A DNA stretch of 64,000 nt from Krasilnikovozyma curviuscula (taxonomy: Eukaryota; Basidiomycota; Tremellomycetes; Cystofilobasidiales; Mrakiaceae), in the NCBI GenBank assembly GCA_014825775.1, contig MVAQ01000017.1, positions 117,920 through 181,919 of the forward strand, in the 5' to 3' direction. The notes under the pieces were generated by a model. It was not told where the DNA came from. It did no database searches and saw nothing but the letters and a program-made list of their open reading frames with translations. This document shows, one piece after another, positions 47,857-59,300 of this stretch (its first letter is position 1; each line of letters opens with the position of its first letter). The position numbers were made by a program, and so were the translations under genes.

Positions 47857-50225
47857 ATGAATTTCTCGTCGACGCAGAAGTCGTCCAACAAGAAGGAATT
47901 CCAGGCGATCGTCTTTGCTGGTTACGGTACAAAGTAAGCCTCATTATACTTCTCGCTGTTGTTGATTGTCAAAAGAAGGGGGAAAAGCTGAACTGTAGAA
48001 TCCTCGTTTTGTAATGCTCGATACCAGCTTATACCCTCTGACGACGCAGGATGGAACAGAATGCAAAGCCCTCTTACCGATAGGAAACGAGCCCATGATC
48101 TCATACACCCTGAACTGGCTTGAAGCAGGAGGTATCACAGGTCAGCTCTTCCCTCACTTCTCCTTCGTTTCCTCGAAGCCAAAAAAAAAAAAAAACTAAC
48201 TCAAGGCTCTTTCGGTAAGCAGATGTGATCGTCCTAACGCCCTCGGCGTATGAACAGGCTCTTTCAGCGCACCTGATGGAGTATACCAGTGGGATGGGCA
48301 GTGAAGGTGCGATGAAGATCCGGCTTGTGGGCGTTGAGGATGCCGACTTAGGTGATGGTCGACAGACAGCGACGATACTGAGGAGGCATTCGAGTTTGAT
48401 AACAGTGAGTATGCTCCATTTCTCTTAGCTGGTTTAATGCGAAAGGGGTCAAAAGGGAAGGACTGGAGAGGCATATTTAAGAACTGACGCTTGTCCCTTA
48501 ATTTTCGATGTGGGCCTTATTTTGCAATCATCTTACTCAACGACCTCTCCAAACCTCGAATCTAGAGCGACTTCATAGTCCTTCCATGCGACTTTATCCC
48601 CACTCCTACCCTTCCTTTGACCAAACTCCTCGACGCCCACCGCACACGCACAAATAGCACCTTCACCGCCCTCTTCTATGAGCGCGAGTACATCAAAGAA
48701 GGTGGGCCTGACCAGATTCTTGTGGGTATTGATGGAAAGGGAGGGAGATTACTGTTTGTGGATGAGATGGAGGATGGTGAGGAGTTTGATCTGAGGATGA
48801 GTCTGTTACGAAAGTGAGTACCTCCATTGCGTTTGTTCACTTCTTTTTGAGCTTTCCATCTGATTCCATTATTGAATTCATTGTCAATGACACGCCTTAA
48901 CTCATACAGAAACCCGGGGATGCAACTATACACCAATCTACTGGACGCGCACGTATATGTCTTTAGACAGGAAACGTTGAAATTACTTCATCACTACAAA
49001 CAAATTGAGAGTATTCGATCAGAATTGATTCCATGGTTGATCAAAGGAAGCTATCAGACGCTACTCAGCGAACAATGGAGACCTGGTGAGTACCTTCACG
49101 TTCGAATCGCGTGCAGAACAAATGCGTCAACTTACTTATTTTCGTCGGTGATCGTAGTTCTTTTATCAACTCCAGACCCCTTAGAACTTGCACTCTCCCA
49201 TTCTTCCTCCTACCTCACACCACAACACCAATCACCCTACAACCCAACATCCTCAACATCCTCCATCTCCGCTCCGTATGCCAAGAAACAGCTCCCGGCA
49301 CTTGACAACGAATCGCTCTCGACACTCGTCCGCAGCTCCAACCCAGATACCTCCTCCTCCTCAGGACTTAATGCAAAGTCATTCCGCCCCCCGGCAATGG
49401 CGCGTATAGACAGCGAGTGGGAAGGGTCTGGTTCAGATACACCCCGCAGGATAGGGAGGGAGGAGGGCGAGGACCAAGGGACGAATCAGGGGCCTGTCGT
49501 CAATTGTGGAATTGTTATACACCCCCTCAAAGACGGCTTTGTTGCTAGGGCCAACACGATCCCAACATATCTGGAGTTGAACAGACAGGTGAGTTTGTGC
49601 CAATTTTCTGTCTTGATTACGTTGCCTTTTTCTCAAAGTGGGATATTGAATTTCCGTCTATTCATTGTTTCTTTGACAGTTCCTGAAAGCCCATGTTATG
49701 TCTGGCCTTACCTCAGCGCAACTTCTCACCTCCAAACAGCCACCCTTAACCCCATCCTCCATCGACCCCAAAGCTCAAATCTCAACCGACTCCGTCATTG
49801 GCTCAAGTTCAAAAGTCGGCGAACGAACGAATGTCAAGAAGACGATTGTGGGGCATCACTGTAGTATTGGAAAGAACGTAAAATTGGTGAATTGTGTTCT
49901 GATGGATTTTGTAGAAGTGGCTGATGGGTAAGGATGGATTCCCTTAAATGGTTTCGGTTTCGAGAACATTACAACTGATGTTAAGCTTCCTCCTTCATCT
50001 TTTGTAGCGCTAAACTCGAAGATACAATCATATGCCGCCAAGTCAAAGTTGGTGAAAAAACATCGTTACGAGAGTGTGTCGTTGGCCCTAACATGAAGAT
50101 TCCCTCTGGGCGTAAGTCGATTTCTGGTTTGACTTTTGTGCAGTGTATAGAACTAACTAGGTTCTGATTTCGACGATGCAGAGGACTTCAAGGCAGAGAA
50201 GTTGATTGATGACAGAGATGTCTAA
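47857..50225 (+). CDS. GCD1: Translation initiation factor eIF2B subunit gamma
   Basis: A catalytic-core partner of eIF2B-epsilon in the GDP/GTP exchange factor for eIF2, a target of Gcn2 control. The start MNFSSTQKSSNKKEFQAIVF leads to AGYGTKLYPLTTQDGTECKA and LLPIGNEPMISYTLNWLEAG, the nucleotidyltransferase-like fold. ADLGDGRQTATILRRHSSLI and FIVLPCDFIPTPTLPL are the inner parts of that fold. A Ser/Pro-rich insert of roughly 100 residues (SHSSSYLTPQHQSPYNPTSS and following) then separates it from the left-handed beta-helix. The beta-helix includes VVNCGIVIHPLKDGFVARAN, SKVGERTNVKKTIVGHHCSI, GKNVKLVNCVLMDFVEVADG and RECVVGPNMKIPSG. It ends EKLIDDRDV at 50225. The upstream gene PKR1 is divergent. 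Confidence 0.92.
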
Positions 50226-51017
50226 GCTCAACTCTATGGATGTGTTTAGACGACAACAAGAAACGATAACATCCCAACGCAAGCTACGCAAGACAACGAT
50301 AATTGTCACAATTGTCCACCTAAATCATTTCAACCTTCCTCTGACGCTGTTTCATTACGGAAATCAGTTTGCAATCCGGTATGCTAGCATATACGCGCCG
50401 ACTGCTTCCAGGTTGCTGGTGTGTATTCTAGAGGCAGAACACCTTGAGGTGATGCTTGAGTAAGAAGGCTATTTGTTCGAGATTGACTGATGCCCGCTGA
50501 GGGCTTTGAGAGACTGGTGTAAACATTTGATTTTACGCCATCTCGATCGTCGCACTGAGCACACAGGAAATGAGACCGAAGGTTTTCCAATCCAATGCAA
50601 AGTACACTGCAGAACCATCTCTAAGTTAAGACCACGATTTTGGTAAGAAGCAGTTGGGGCAGCGGCTGTTTCACACCAGTAATTTTTGAGGACTGTAAAA
50701 AACAATAGCCCCACTAATTGTAGTGTTTTAACTTGTGGGGATCTGGATTGTTCACAAAGCTTCTTCGAGAGCATGCTTAACCTCATTGGTTAGTATGGTT
50801 AGCATATAGGATTGGGGTCTGCTTCCTTATTTAAATTCAATAGGGGGCGGGAAATCTATATTTTCAGACAAAAACTACGGAACGAGAGAGAACTCCGAGC
50901 AACTCGCTTAAGTGCAAGGAAAAGATAACAGAAAGCAAATACTTTGATGATCATGGTTCTCATGTGTCATTACAAGGGTAGCAACAGGGTGTGAGGAGTT
51001 CTGATTGAGATGTACGT
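50226..51017. other. Convergent intergenic region between GCD1 and the GH63 gene
   Basis: About 790 bp of 3' flanks. A 105-codon minus-strand frame (50469-50786) has no recognisable protein features. A tRNA-like A-box string near 50785-50810 was examined and rejected. Nothing else supported. Confidence 0.5.
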
Positions 51018-54000
51018 TTACAATGCTTCAGGTGACAAGTCTCCCAAGGTATTTCCACCGTCTGTTCCACCAGAGTAACCCGCAGAGTAGGTGAACTCTT
51101 GGCCGTCGACAGAAGGCGTAGCAATCTATAAAGATTTAGACATCAGCAGCGGTTAATCCTCTAAAAGCGATTGGGTCAAACTCACGTGCTCGTCAAAGTA
51201 GTGGTTGGCTGTCGATCTCGGTGTCCTTGGAGTCTTTGGAAGTCTACAAGAAATACCGGATTGCATAATATGATATGCTACGAGACCAGTCCTATTGTGA
51301 AAAGAGCCGCCTTTGAGTTTAGTGGCAACGACGGCAAAGCGACAATTACTGACCATCCTGTCTGGTGAGAGGCACCAAGACCTCTCCCGTCATTACCGTG
51401 GAAGAACTATGGAAGAAGGAAAAGGTAAGAAAACCATTCTCAAACACCAAGAAAAGCTTAGAGTCCAACCTCGTGGAACTGGAGATAATCTCTGAAGTGA
51501 GGATCCCTATTCAATTTGGGGTTTCCACCGTTGAAGGCACGACGACCTTCTTCATCTTTTCCGAAGATGTGAATCAGACGATGTTGAATTTCTTCAGCGA
51601 CAGCCCCAAGGTTCATGTACTAGATGTAAAAAGCCAAATATCAAAAGGAGTTGGAAAGGAATTTAAGATGACGTGAAAGGCACCTACATCACCAGAACCG
51701 GTGGGACATTCAACCAGCAGAGTTTCACCGTAGTATTGGTGAAATCTCTGAAGAGATTCAATCAACAGGAAGTTGACGGCAAGCCAAATTGGACCTCTCC
51801 AGTTGCTGTTACCACCAAACATTCCGGACTTAGAGTCACCTGGCCAGTAACCAACACCGAACTTCTCGCCATTGACTTCCATCTTTAAAACAAAAGTATC
51901 CAGGCATCAATAAGCAGGCGGGGGGAATAAAAGACCCGTCACTCACCTCCCAAGGATGGTCGTGATGCCACAGCGACAGAGATCTGATTCCATAGTCACT
52001 TAAGAACTCTTCCTCAGAAAGCATCTTCTCCAAGATCCTGACCAATCTCTCCTTGGAAGCAAGAGCCAAAAGACGACGGTCTGATTTACCGGGGACTCTC
52101 ATATTAGCGATGTTTCTGGACGACATCTCCGGCCTGTTCTCGAGGAACCAGTCCATGCGTTTGCTAAACCCTGGGAATCGTTTCAAGACAGCTGGTTCAA
52201 GAGTGAGGGTTGCGTAGAGAGGAATCAACCCGACGAGAGAGTGAACTGGGATTTGTTGAGAGCTATAAATGTTGTAATTAGCACGGGTTCTGAAACAAGT
52301 AGACAAAACAGTCGACTCACTGCCCATCACCCCAAACAATTGCGTCGAAGAAGAAACCTTCCTCTTCGTTCCACAGACTGAAAGCCTCCTCTCCAGACCC
52401 TTGGTATGTCATTGCGTCGGCAATATATAAGAAGTGCTCAAAGAACTTCGATGCGATATCTTCGTACGTTGGGTTGTGCTTGGCTAATTCCAAGGCTATG
52501 TTCAGCATATTCAAGCAGAAGAACGCCATCCAAGCGGTACCATCGGCTTGACGCAAGACACCACCGGTGGGCAAGGGCTCAGATCTGTTGAATGGCCCGA
52601 TGTTATCAAGTCCAAGGAAGCCTCCCTCGAAGACATTATTTCCTTCAGAGTCTTTTCTGTTGACCCACCAAGTGAAGTTGATGAGCAACTTTTGGAAAAC
52701 TCTCTCTAAGAAGTCAAGATCTTCTCTTCCGAAGAGCTTGCGCTCAATCTTGAATACACGGAAAGTAGCCCTAGAGAACGAGAGAAGAGAAGACATTCAG
52801 TAAACTACGACCAAACGAGCACCCAAGGGAAAGCAAAATTCCACTCACCAGGCATGCACAGGAGGGTTGACATCACTAAAATTCCACTCGTAAGCTGGAA
52901 GCGCACCGTCTGGCTTCATATACCATTCCCTCGTCATCAGATCCAGCTGCTTCTTGGCGAAAGCAGGGTCAACCATGGCGAGAGGAATGCAGTGGAATGC
53001 AGTATCCCAAGCAGCAAAGAATGGATATTCCCATTTATCTGGCATCGACAAAATGTCTGCCACATACATGTGCTTCCAGTCCTTGTTTCTGACGTACTTT
53101 CTCTCTGGAGGGGGCGGTGGCTGACCTGGATCACCTTCGATCCAGTCCTTTTGAATGAAGCAGTAGTATTGCTTGGTCCTAAGGAAAAGTCAAATTGCCA
53201 GAATTTAGAATCTGATACATCACTTCAACAAAGGCAAATGAGACTCACCACAACATCCCAGACAAAGCTTGTCTCATGACATTCCTTAAGTCATCACTTA
53301 TAGGTCCACTAGCCAATCGGGCATAAAACTCATCGGCATCGACTCTTCTGTCTTCAACCTGATCATCAAAGGCTTCTTCATCTGTGACTGTCTCGTCTTT
53401 GTCCGACTCTTCAGGAGTCAACTTCAATCTGACGACAACACATCCACCCTTTGCTGGAACGGCTGGAAAGAAGTAGTGGGCACCAGCCTTCGTACCTTTC
53501 TTCTCGGGGTTGATAAACTGTCTGGCACCAGTAGCTGACACTGGTTGAGGTGGAGGTGGGACAATGTTCTCAGCCTGGTCGACTTCGCCATCGCCGTTAG
53601 AGTCACCGTTCTCCTCTGAAACTTCACCAGCGGTGTGGTTCGGTGGCAAGACTGGGGTTTTGTTGATTTTGGATCCTGTACGCTTCAGCTCGCTTTTTTG
53701 AGCGACAGGTTCTGGTTCAGCAGGGCGGTGAGATCGAACAATGTGGTCGTGGAAGGCATCCTTGACGTAAGGAGTTTTGTTCTTGCCGTTGTATAGACGC
53801 TTGGCACGAAAAGAAACAGAGTCAGTTGGTGTTTTCATTGCTGATAGCTGACATTGTCTCGCTCACCTCAAAATTGGTATCGTTCTCGGTAAACATCAAC
53901 TCAGGAGTAACAGATGGACCATCAACAAGAACGACGCCGCCCTTGACAGGAGCAGCTGGAGCTGGAGAAGGGGTACAGTACAAATGTGTCTTTCCAAGAG

Positions 54001-55911
54001 TCTCGTGAATAGCCTCGATGGTACCCTCTTCGGTCTCACGGAGTGAAGGACGCTCAGGTTCGTCCTTGGGCCAAGACCAGGTGTTACGGAACCATAGTTG
54101 AGGGATGATGTGCAAGTCAGCCGGTTCAGGACCTCTGTTGTAGGCCGTAATTCTGATTGAGATCCCATCTGGACCATCTTCATCTTTAGCGTACTGAAAA
54201 TCAAAACAAGGATCATGAGCATCCGTCGCCAGGGCTTGGACGCTGACGCATTTTATTAGCTCACCTCAACAAACACATCCCAATATCTATCGCCTTCAAA
54301 TGCATCACTGTCCATAATCTCAAACTCATTGACTTCTCTGCTTCGAGACTGACTCTCCGAAACGAGTTCCTCGTATGGGAACGCTCTTTGAGGATACTTG
54401 TAGAGGAACTTCATGTAGGAGTGGGTTGGAGTCGAATCGAGGTAGTAGTACAATTCTTTGACATCTTCACCGTGGTTACCTAGTCCAAGAGAAAGTTTGA
54501 TGTGTTAGAAACATGACGGGCAGATATCGGTAGTTGCGCGCTTCTCTCACCTTGGTGACCAGTGACACCGAAAAGACGTTCTTTGAGGAAAGGATCCTGT
54601 CCGTTCCAGAGAGCCAAACCAAAACACATTCTCTGATGGTTGTCACTGTAACAGTCAATGGAAAGCACGGTTCAAGACTGGCGCCCCTCCGTGGAAAACA
54701 TAAGTGGGTGCTGCAAAACTCACGAAATACCACCAATACCGTCTTCACCCCATCTGTAAGCTCGACTTCTAGCATGTTCATGAGGAAAATGAGTCCAAGC
54801 GTCACCATTAGCAGAGTAATCCTCTCTGACGGTCGCCCACTGCCTCTCGGAGAGATAAGGACCCCATCGTTTCCAGTGCCTCTTCTTCTTTTCGTCTTGG
54901 TCCAGCCGCCATTCTTCAACCGAGGTATACCTTGGTCCTAATGATTTCAAAAGTCGGTCTCGAATATTCTTCTTCTCAGCTACTCCAGGTGTGGGCTCCT
55001 CAGAGTCGTTTACCGGAGCTAAAAAAAGATGAGGTCAGCGAGTTTAGAGCTAAGTTGAGAGCTGAGCAAAGCTGAACTTGGACGCACTTCCTTCTTCAGG
55101 ACCAGAGCCTGGAGTGGGCACTGATCTTTTGGGCAAGCTGTGAGAGACCAACGACATTTTAGCCAGCAACGCATCAGTAAAGCGACGATTGTTCTCAGAG
55201 ACCGCGAAATGATAGTAGTGGAGAAAATGAGGACTCACGCTTCTCTCTCCTGCGGGTTTTTAGCTGGAGCGTTACTCTCAGCTTTTGGAATATCAATCTT
55301 TAACTTCGACAGATCCAAACCCGATTTGATGTCTTCATTCGCGGCCGGTGTTTCGATTCCTGTTGGAGTACCGCTGTGTGAGAAGGCATCGCCAACATTG
55401 GTGAGAGGTGGAGGGTCCATTACCGGAGGAGTGGTATGGTTGGGGTCTGCATGTGGGACAGGTACAGCTGGAGAAAGCGAAAATGTTGAAGTATATCAGC
55501 TCGCATCCAGGCTTGACTGCAGACGAAGGGGAGAAGAGTTTGATTATACAACAGCAATAGTAACGCAACACAGTGCAAAGATGCTAGGCATCAGGTTGAG
55601 ATATGCTCCTCAATACACTGCAAACTACTCCATGGCGGTTCAAAAACCCGTTGTGCGAGCGATGGTACCCATTCACATCAACCGCTTCATGGTCTCGAAC
55701 GCTGTACAAACAGTGGTAGCAGTACTCTGTGTGTGAAGCAGCACACATATCTTCCATTCTACTCAGGATATGGCTCCAGATCCATGCAAGCTCTGCGGGA
55801 GAGAAGAGAGAGTAGGCACGCAGGAAAAGGGGAGGTTTACTCACGAGCTTGGTTTCCAGGCCCAGTGTTCTTGAACAGCTTGTTCTGCAGCTTCTTAGCA
55901 GCGGTTGACAT
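51018..55911 (-). CDS. GH63-family glycoside hydrolase without visible signal peptide
   Basis: A large enzyme, about 1,000 residues, of clan GH-G (alpha/alpha-barrel inverting glucosidases). Start 55911 gives [20 protein letters not shown], with no signal peptide or anchor. Exons continue with [158 protein letters not shown] and [15 protein letters not shown], which are typical GH63 barrel blocks. It ends LSPEAL at 51018. A disordered insert rich in Pro/Glu (about 54-53.5 kb) interrupts the N-terminal beta-domain. ER glucosidase I, the best-known fungal GH63, has a membrane anchor; this protein is a different, probably cytosolic, branch. The substrate is unknown. Confidence 0.82.
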
Positions 55912-56328
55912 CCTCGTATTCCTATCCCAAGCTACTGGTGAGATGGGTTCAGAGCAAGGACGTTAGGAAGAAGTCGACTCCCTGCTGGTCGTCTTGCGGG
56001 TCGATGACGCCTATCCCCCACCGATCGCCCCATGAAAAAAACTGAGAGGGGCGCTGATCATTGCATTGACCAAAGGTATACTCCATCTTTACATCAAGAA
56101 GTGTCACAAAAAGGCTGAATTCATCGATTAGTGAAAAGCCCGGACGAAGGGTGTCAATCAAAGGTTGTGGGTTGCGTAAGCGACTTGGCTCGTAACGGGT
56201 TCCTTTAGATCTCTCATAATATGGATTCACGACGAATACATAAACCACTGGTCTTTCTTTATCATTCACCCCAGTGAATGAAATAGGTGTCGGGCATAGA
56301 GGAGGAACCCGGCGTCTCCGATCTCTCT
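55912..56328. other. Gap between the O-GlcNAc-transferase-like and GH63 genes
   Basis: About 417 bp. On the minus strand it is covered by a 127-codon open frame (55949-56332) that overlaps the stop of the upstream gene out of register. I treat it as unexplained (see findings) rather than as a gene. Confidence 0.4.
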
Positions 56329-59300
56329 TCACTCTCTATCCACCCAAATGCTTCTATTGGACGTATCGCCTTTGACCCATCTCTTCCAAGTCTCCTGAAG
56401 TCCCTTCTCTAACAACTTGACCCAGCCGGCCGTATCCCAAAGTTCATCGTCCAGTCTGCCCAGCCACAACTTCTTCCTCATCTGCAGCAACTCGCTGTCG
56501 TTACCCTGATTCAAATATACAGTCGCAAGCTCAATGGCACGAGTCTGATAGTCTGCTAGTGTTGCAGCTACCATTTCGGGACAGCATGTTGACATGGCGA
56601 TTGAAGTTGCGACTCTACCACTCATCTTCCAGTCAGTTTTGGGACACGTGATAAGCGGTGCTAACAAAAGTCCAAGAGATGTCAGAATCCTGTAGTAGTA
56701 AAGTAAATTCAGATAGAATGATCCTACTGCCAGACCAAAGGATATCCACAGCCAGAGTATGAGAGTTGACCTCATCTCATAGCGCCAAGCACGGGGGAAC
56801 AGAGACTCGTTAGATGTAATCAAGCTAGAAACGCAAAGTGACAGGCTTACAAGTATCCAAGTAGATATCAGCGACTCTCCCTCTAGATATATGTTCATCC
56901 TTCCCGGCAACATCTGTGAATTTAATCCTCGTAGCCACCTCCTCACCAGCCCACTGTTTGGCACGAGTCAAAATATTGTCTTCACCTGCAGCTGGAAAAC
57001 GGAGGAGCCAGAGTATTGATTTCGGAACGGCTTTCAAGATCTGAAGCCATGTGTAAAAAGTTTGAGGATCGATCTGTAGACCAAAATTGTTTGGTGTCAG
57101 ATGGTGAAAGCGCGGGTGAATAGACGACAAGTCCTCGCCTTGTATAGCTGGTTAAAGTTGCAGAAGATGAACCAGTCCTCTGATATATCAGGGAAATACC
57201 TCGTCCTCATTTCTTTCCGCTTCTTCAGCTCCTTTTCCCAAGCTGATTGAGGATCTTGGCGGATCGCTTCCAGGTCTTCCAACAGGAAGGACTGTTTGTG
57301 ATCGTTGACGAAGTAGGAACGCTGGGGTTTGAGTAAAGTCAGATGATGATTCAAACCAAAAGAAGATAGATGAAGCTTACAGGCAGGTAAAGAAGACCTT
57401 CTGCAAACTGCCAATCACCTTCGCCTTCAATGTTCAACCCCGCGTCTTTCCCTCCCGAAACAACGCTCTCGACACAAGCAATGGGGTCCACAATCTGCCA
57501 GTCACATCCAATATCTATAGACAGCGGTCCTGCGAAGCCCATGAAGTGCGCCTGCACCGGCGCGACTCGGGTCGCAAAAAGCTCGTTTCGCGCATTCTTG
57601 GTGTAGCCGTTCAGGTTGACCAAGATATGGTTGGCGTCTTCGGCAAGTAAAGAGATTGCCTGTACTAGGAGAAACATTAGGCTGGACAAGAGCAGAGAGT
57701 AGGAAGTTTGAGCTAACTAACCTCCTTGTTGCTTAGGCTCGAGATGTCTCTGAATCCAGGCTCAGCCTCGATCTTTTTCCTGTAGTCACTCCCATCACTT
57801 GTTGTTGTAGCATAAATCCTAGTATTGAACTTGGAGGTATCAAAGTAACCGAACATGTGCTGAGTCAAATGACCGAGGGGGTGATTTCTGAGCCCAGACG
57901 AGCGAGCTGAATCAATGGGACTTGTCAAAAGAAAAACAGCACATAGGGCTCACCCAAAGTCAGAAGAGATCCACCCAATTTTTAAAACTCCGTTTGGTGG
58001 TGGTGGAGGAGGGGCAATGACGTGTTTGGGGAGCCAGGCCTGGGAAAGGGCTTGGTATGCTGTTCTGAGAGCGTTCCTATGGCAGATCAGCCTCAAGATT
58101 CTCGGAGGAAGTGGATAGGAAAATGTGTGGAAGGGCAAAACGGAAGGTACTACGGGTGCGCTCAGGAGCGATGGTATTTTTGGTCGTTGATAACGAAGGG
58201 CGATTTCGTCAAGGGAGATGTCGATAGGAGGTAGCTGGACAGTTGAAGAGCACTTGGAGCCAAATGTTTCAAGATACCACCTTCTTTGGGTTCTGGTGAT
58301 CAGAATTTGGATGAGCCTAACACAGAATCCACCTTCGTTGATATGCTCTCGGGCGCGATCGAGATCTGGGTCATAGAACTTGAAGAGCATCGCTTTGAGG
58401 CCATCGTCTTCTTCGCCCAGTGAATGCCCTCCTGCAGTCTCCAGAGCATCAATCCACTGGTTGTAGGTCATTCCGCTCGCTACTGCGCCTTCTCCCCACG
58501 TGTATCCATCTTGAACCTGGTCTTCGCAGATTTGGAGAAGACGCGACATCCAGCCAACTTCACCCGCGTCGGCAGCTTCACCAAACAAAATCTCGCCGGT
58601 ACTCGTAACTGTCGGTTCTCCGGGAACTTTTCCACGTCCGACCCAGTCACAAACTGCACCAAGAGAGTTGGCGAGTCCAGTAGCAGCTTCGCTAAAGGCA
58701 GGATTTGCTTCGACAGCACGCTTGGAAAGTCGGGGACATCAGGTGCTGTTGGATTCACTATACAGATCGGCTTTGAACTTACTTTGTAGTACGGGATGGC
58801 AGCATGGGTTTTTCCGCTGTCCTTGATAGCGTTGGCTAGATTGGCCAGCGCAACATCGAAGTCAGGCTTGAAACGGATAGCTTTCTCATACATCCTGCCT
58901 CAGCAAGTAGTTTAGTGATACGTACCCCAAGAACAAGAAAAAGATAAAAATGGTCTGCTTACTTGATTGCCTCAGGAAGATTTCCTTCATCCTTGAATAT
59001 TGATCCAAGATTGGTGAGGAGGTGAGGGTGTTCTTTAGATAATTGGAGGCTACAGAAATGGAATTTTCAGTACACGGGTCAGAGTATCAGAAAGTTAAGA
59101 AAAAACACACCCATGGTTGTAGTACGCCTTGGCCAAATCAGATCCTTTCATGATCTCGCTCTCATTCGGTTGAACTAGGACTCTGATTTCATCTCCCAAC
59201 CCTGACAGGATGATTCCCAAGTTATTACATCCTGATCCAGTCGGATAGATGCTCAATGCAGCGTAGAATAATGGCAGAACAATCGTGAGGTGGGATCCAG

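Noticed and set aside
50770..50860. tRNA-like string with GGTTAGTATGGTTAGCAT resembling a D-arm
   Set aside because: No B-box GGTTCRANNCC follows and no acceptor or anticodon stem forms; the resemblance is limited to one arm.
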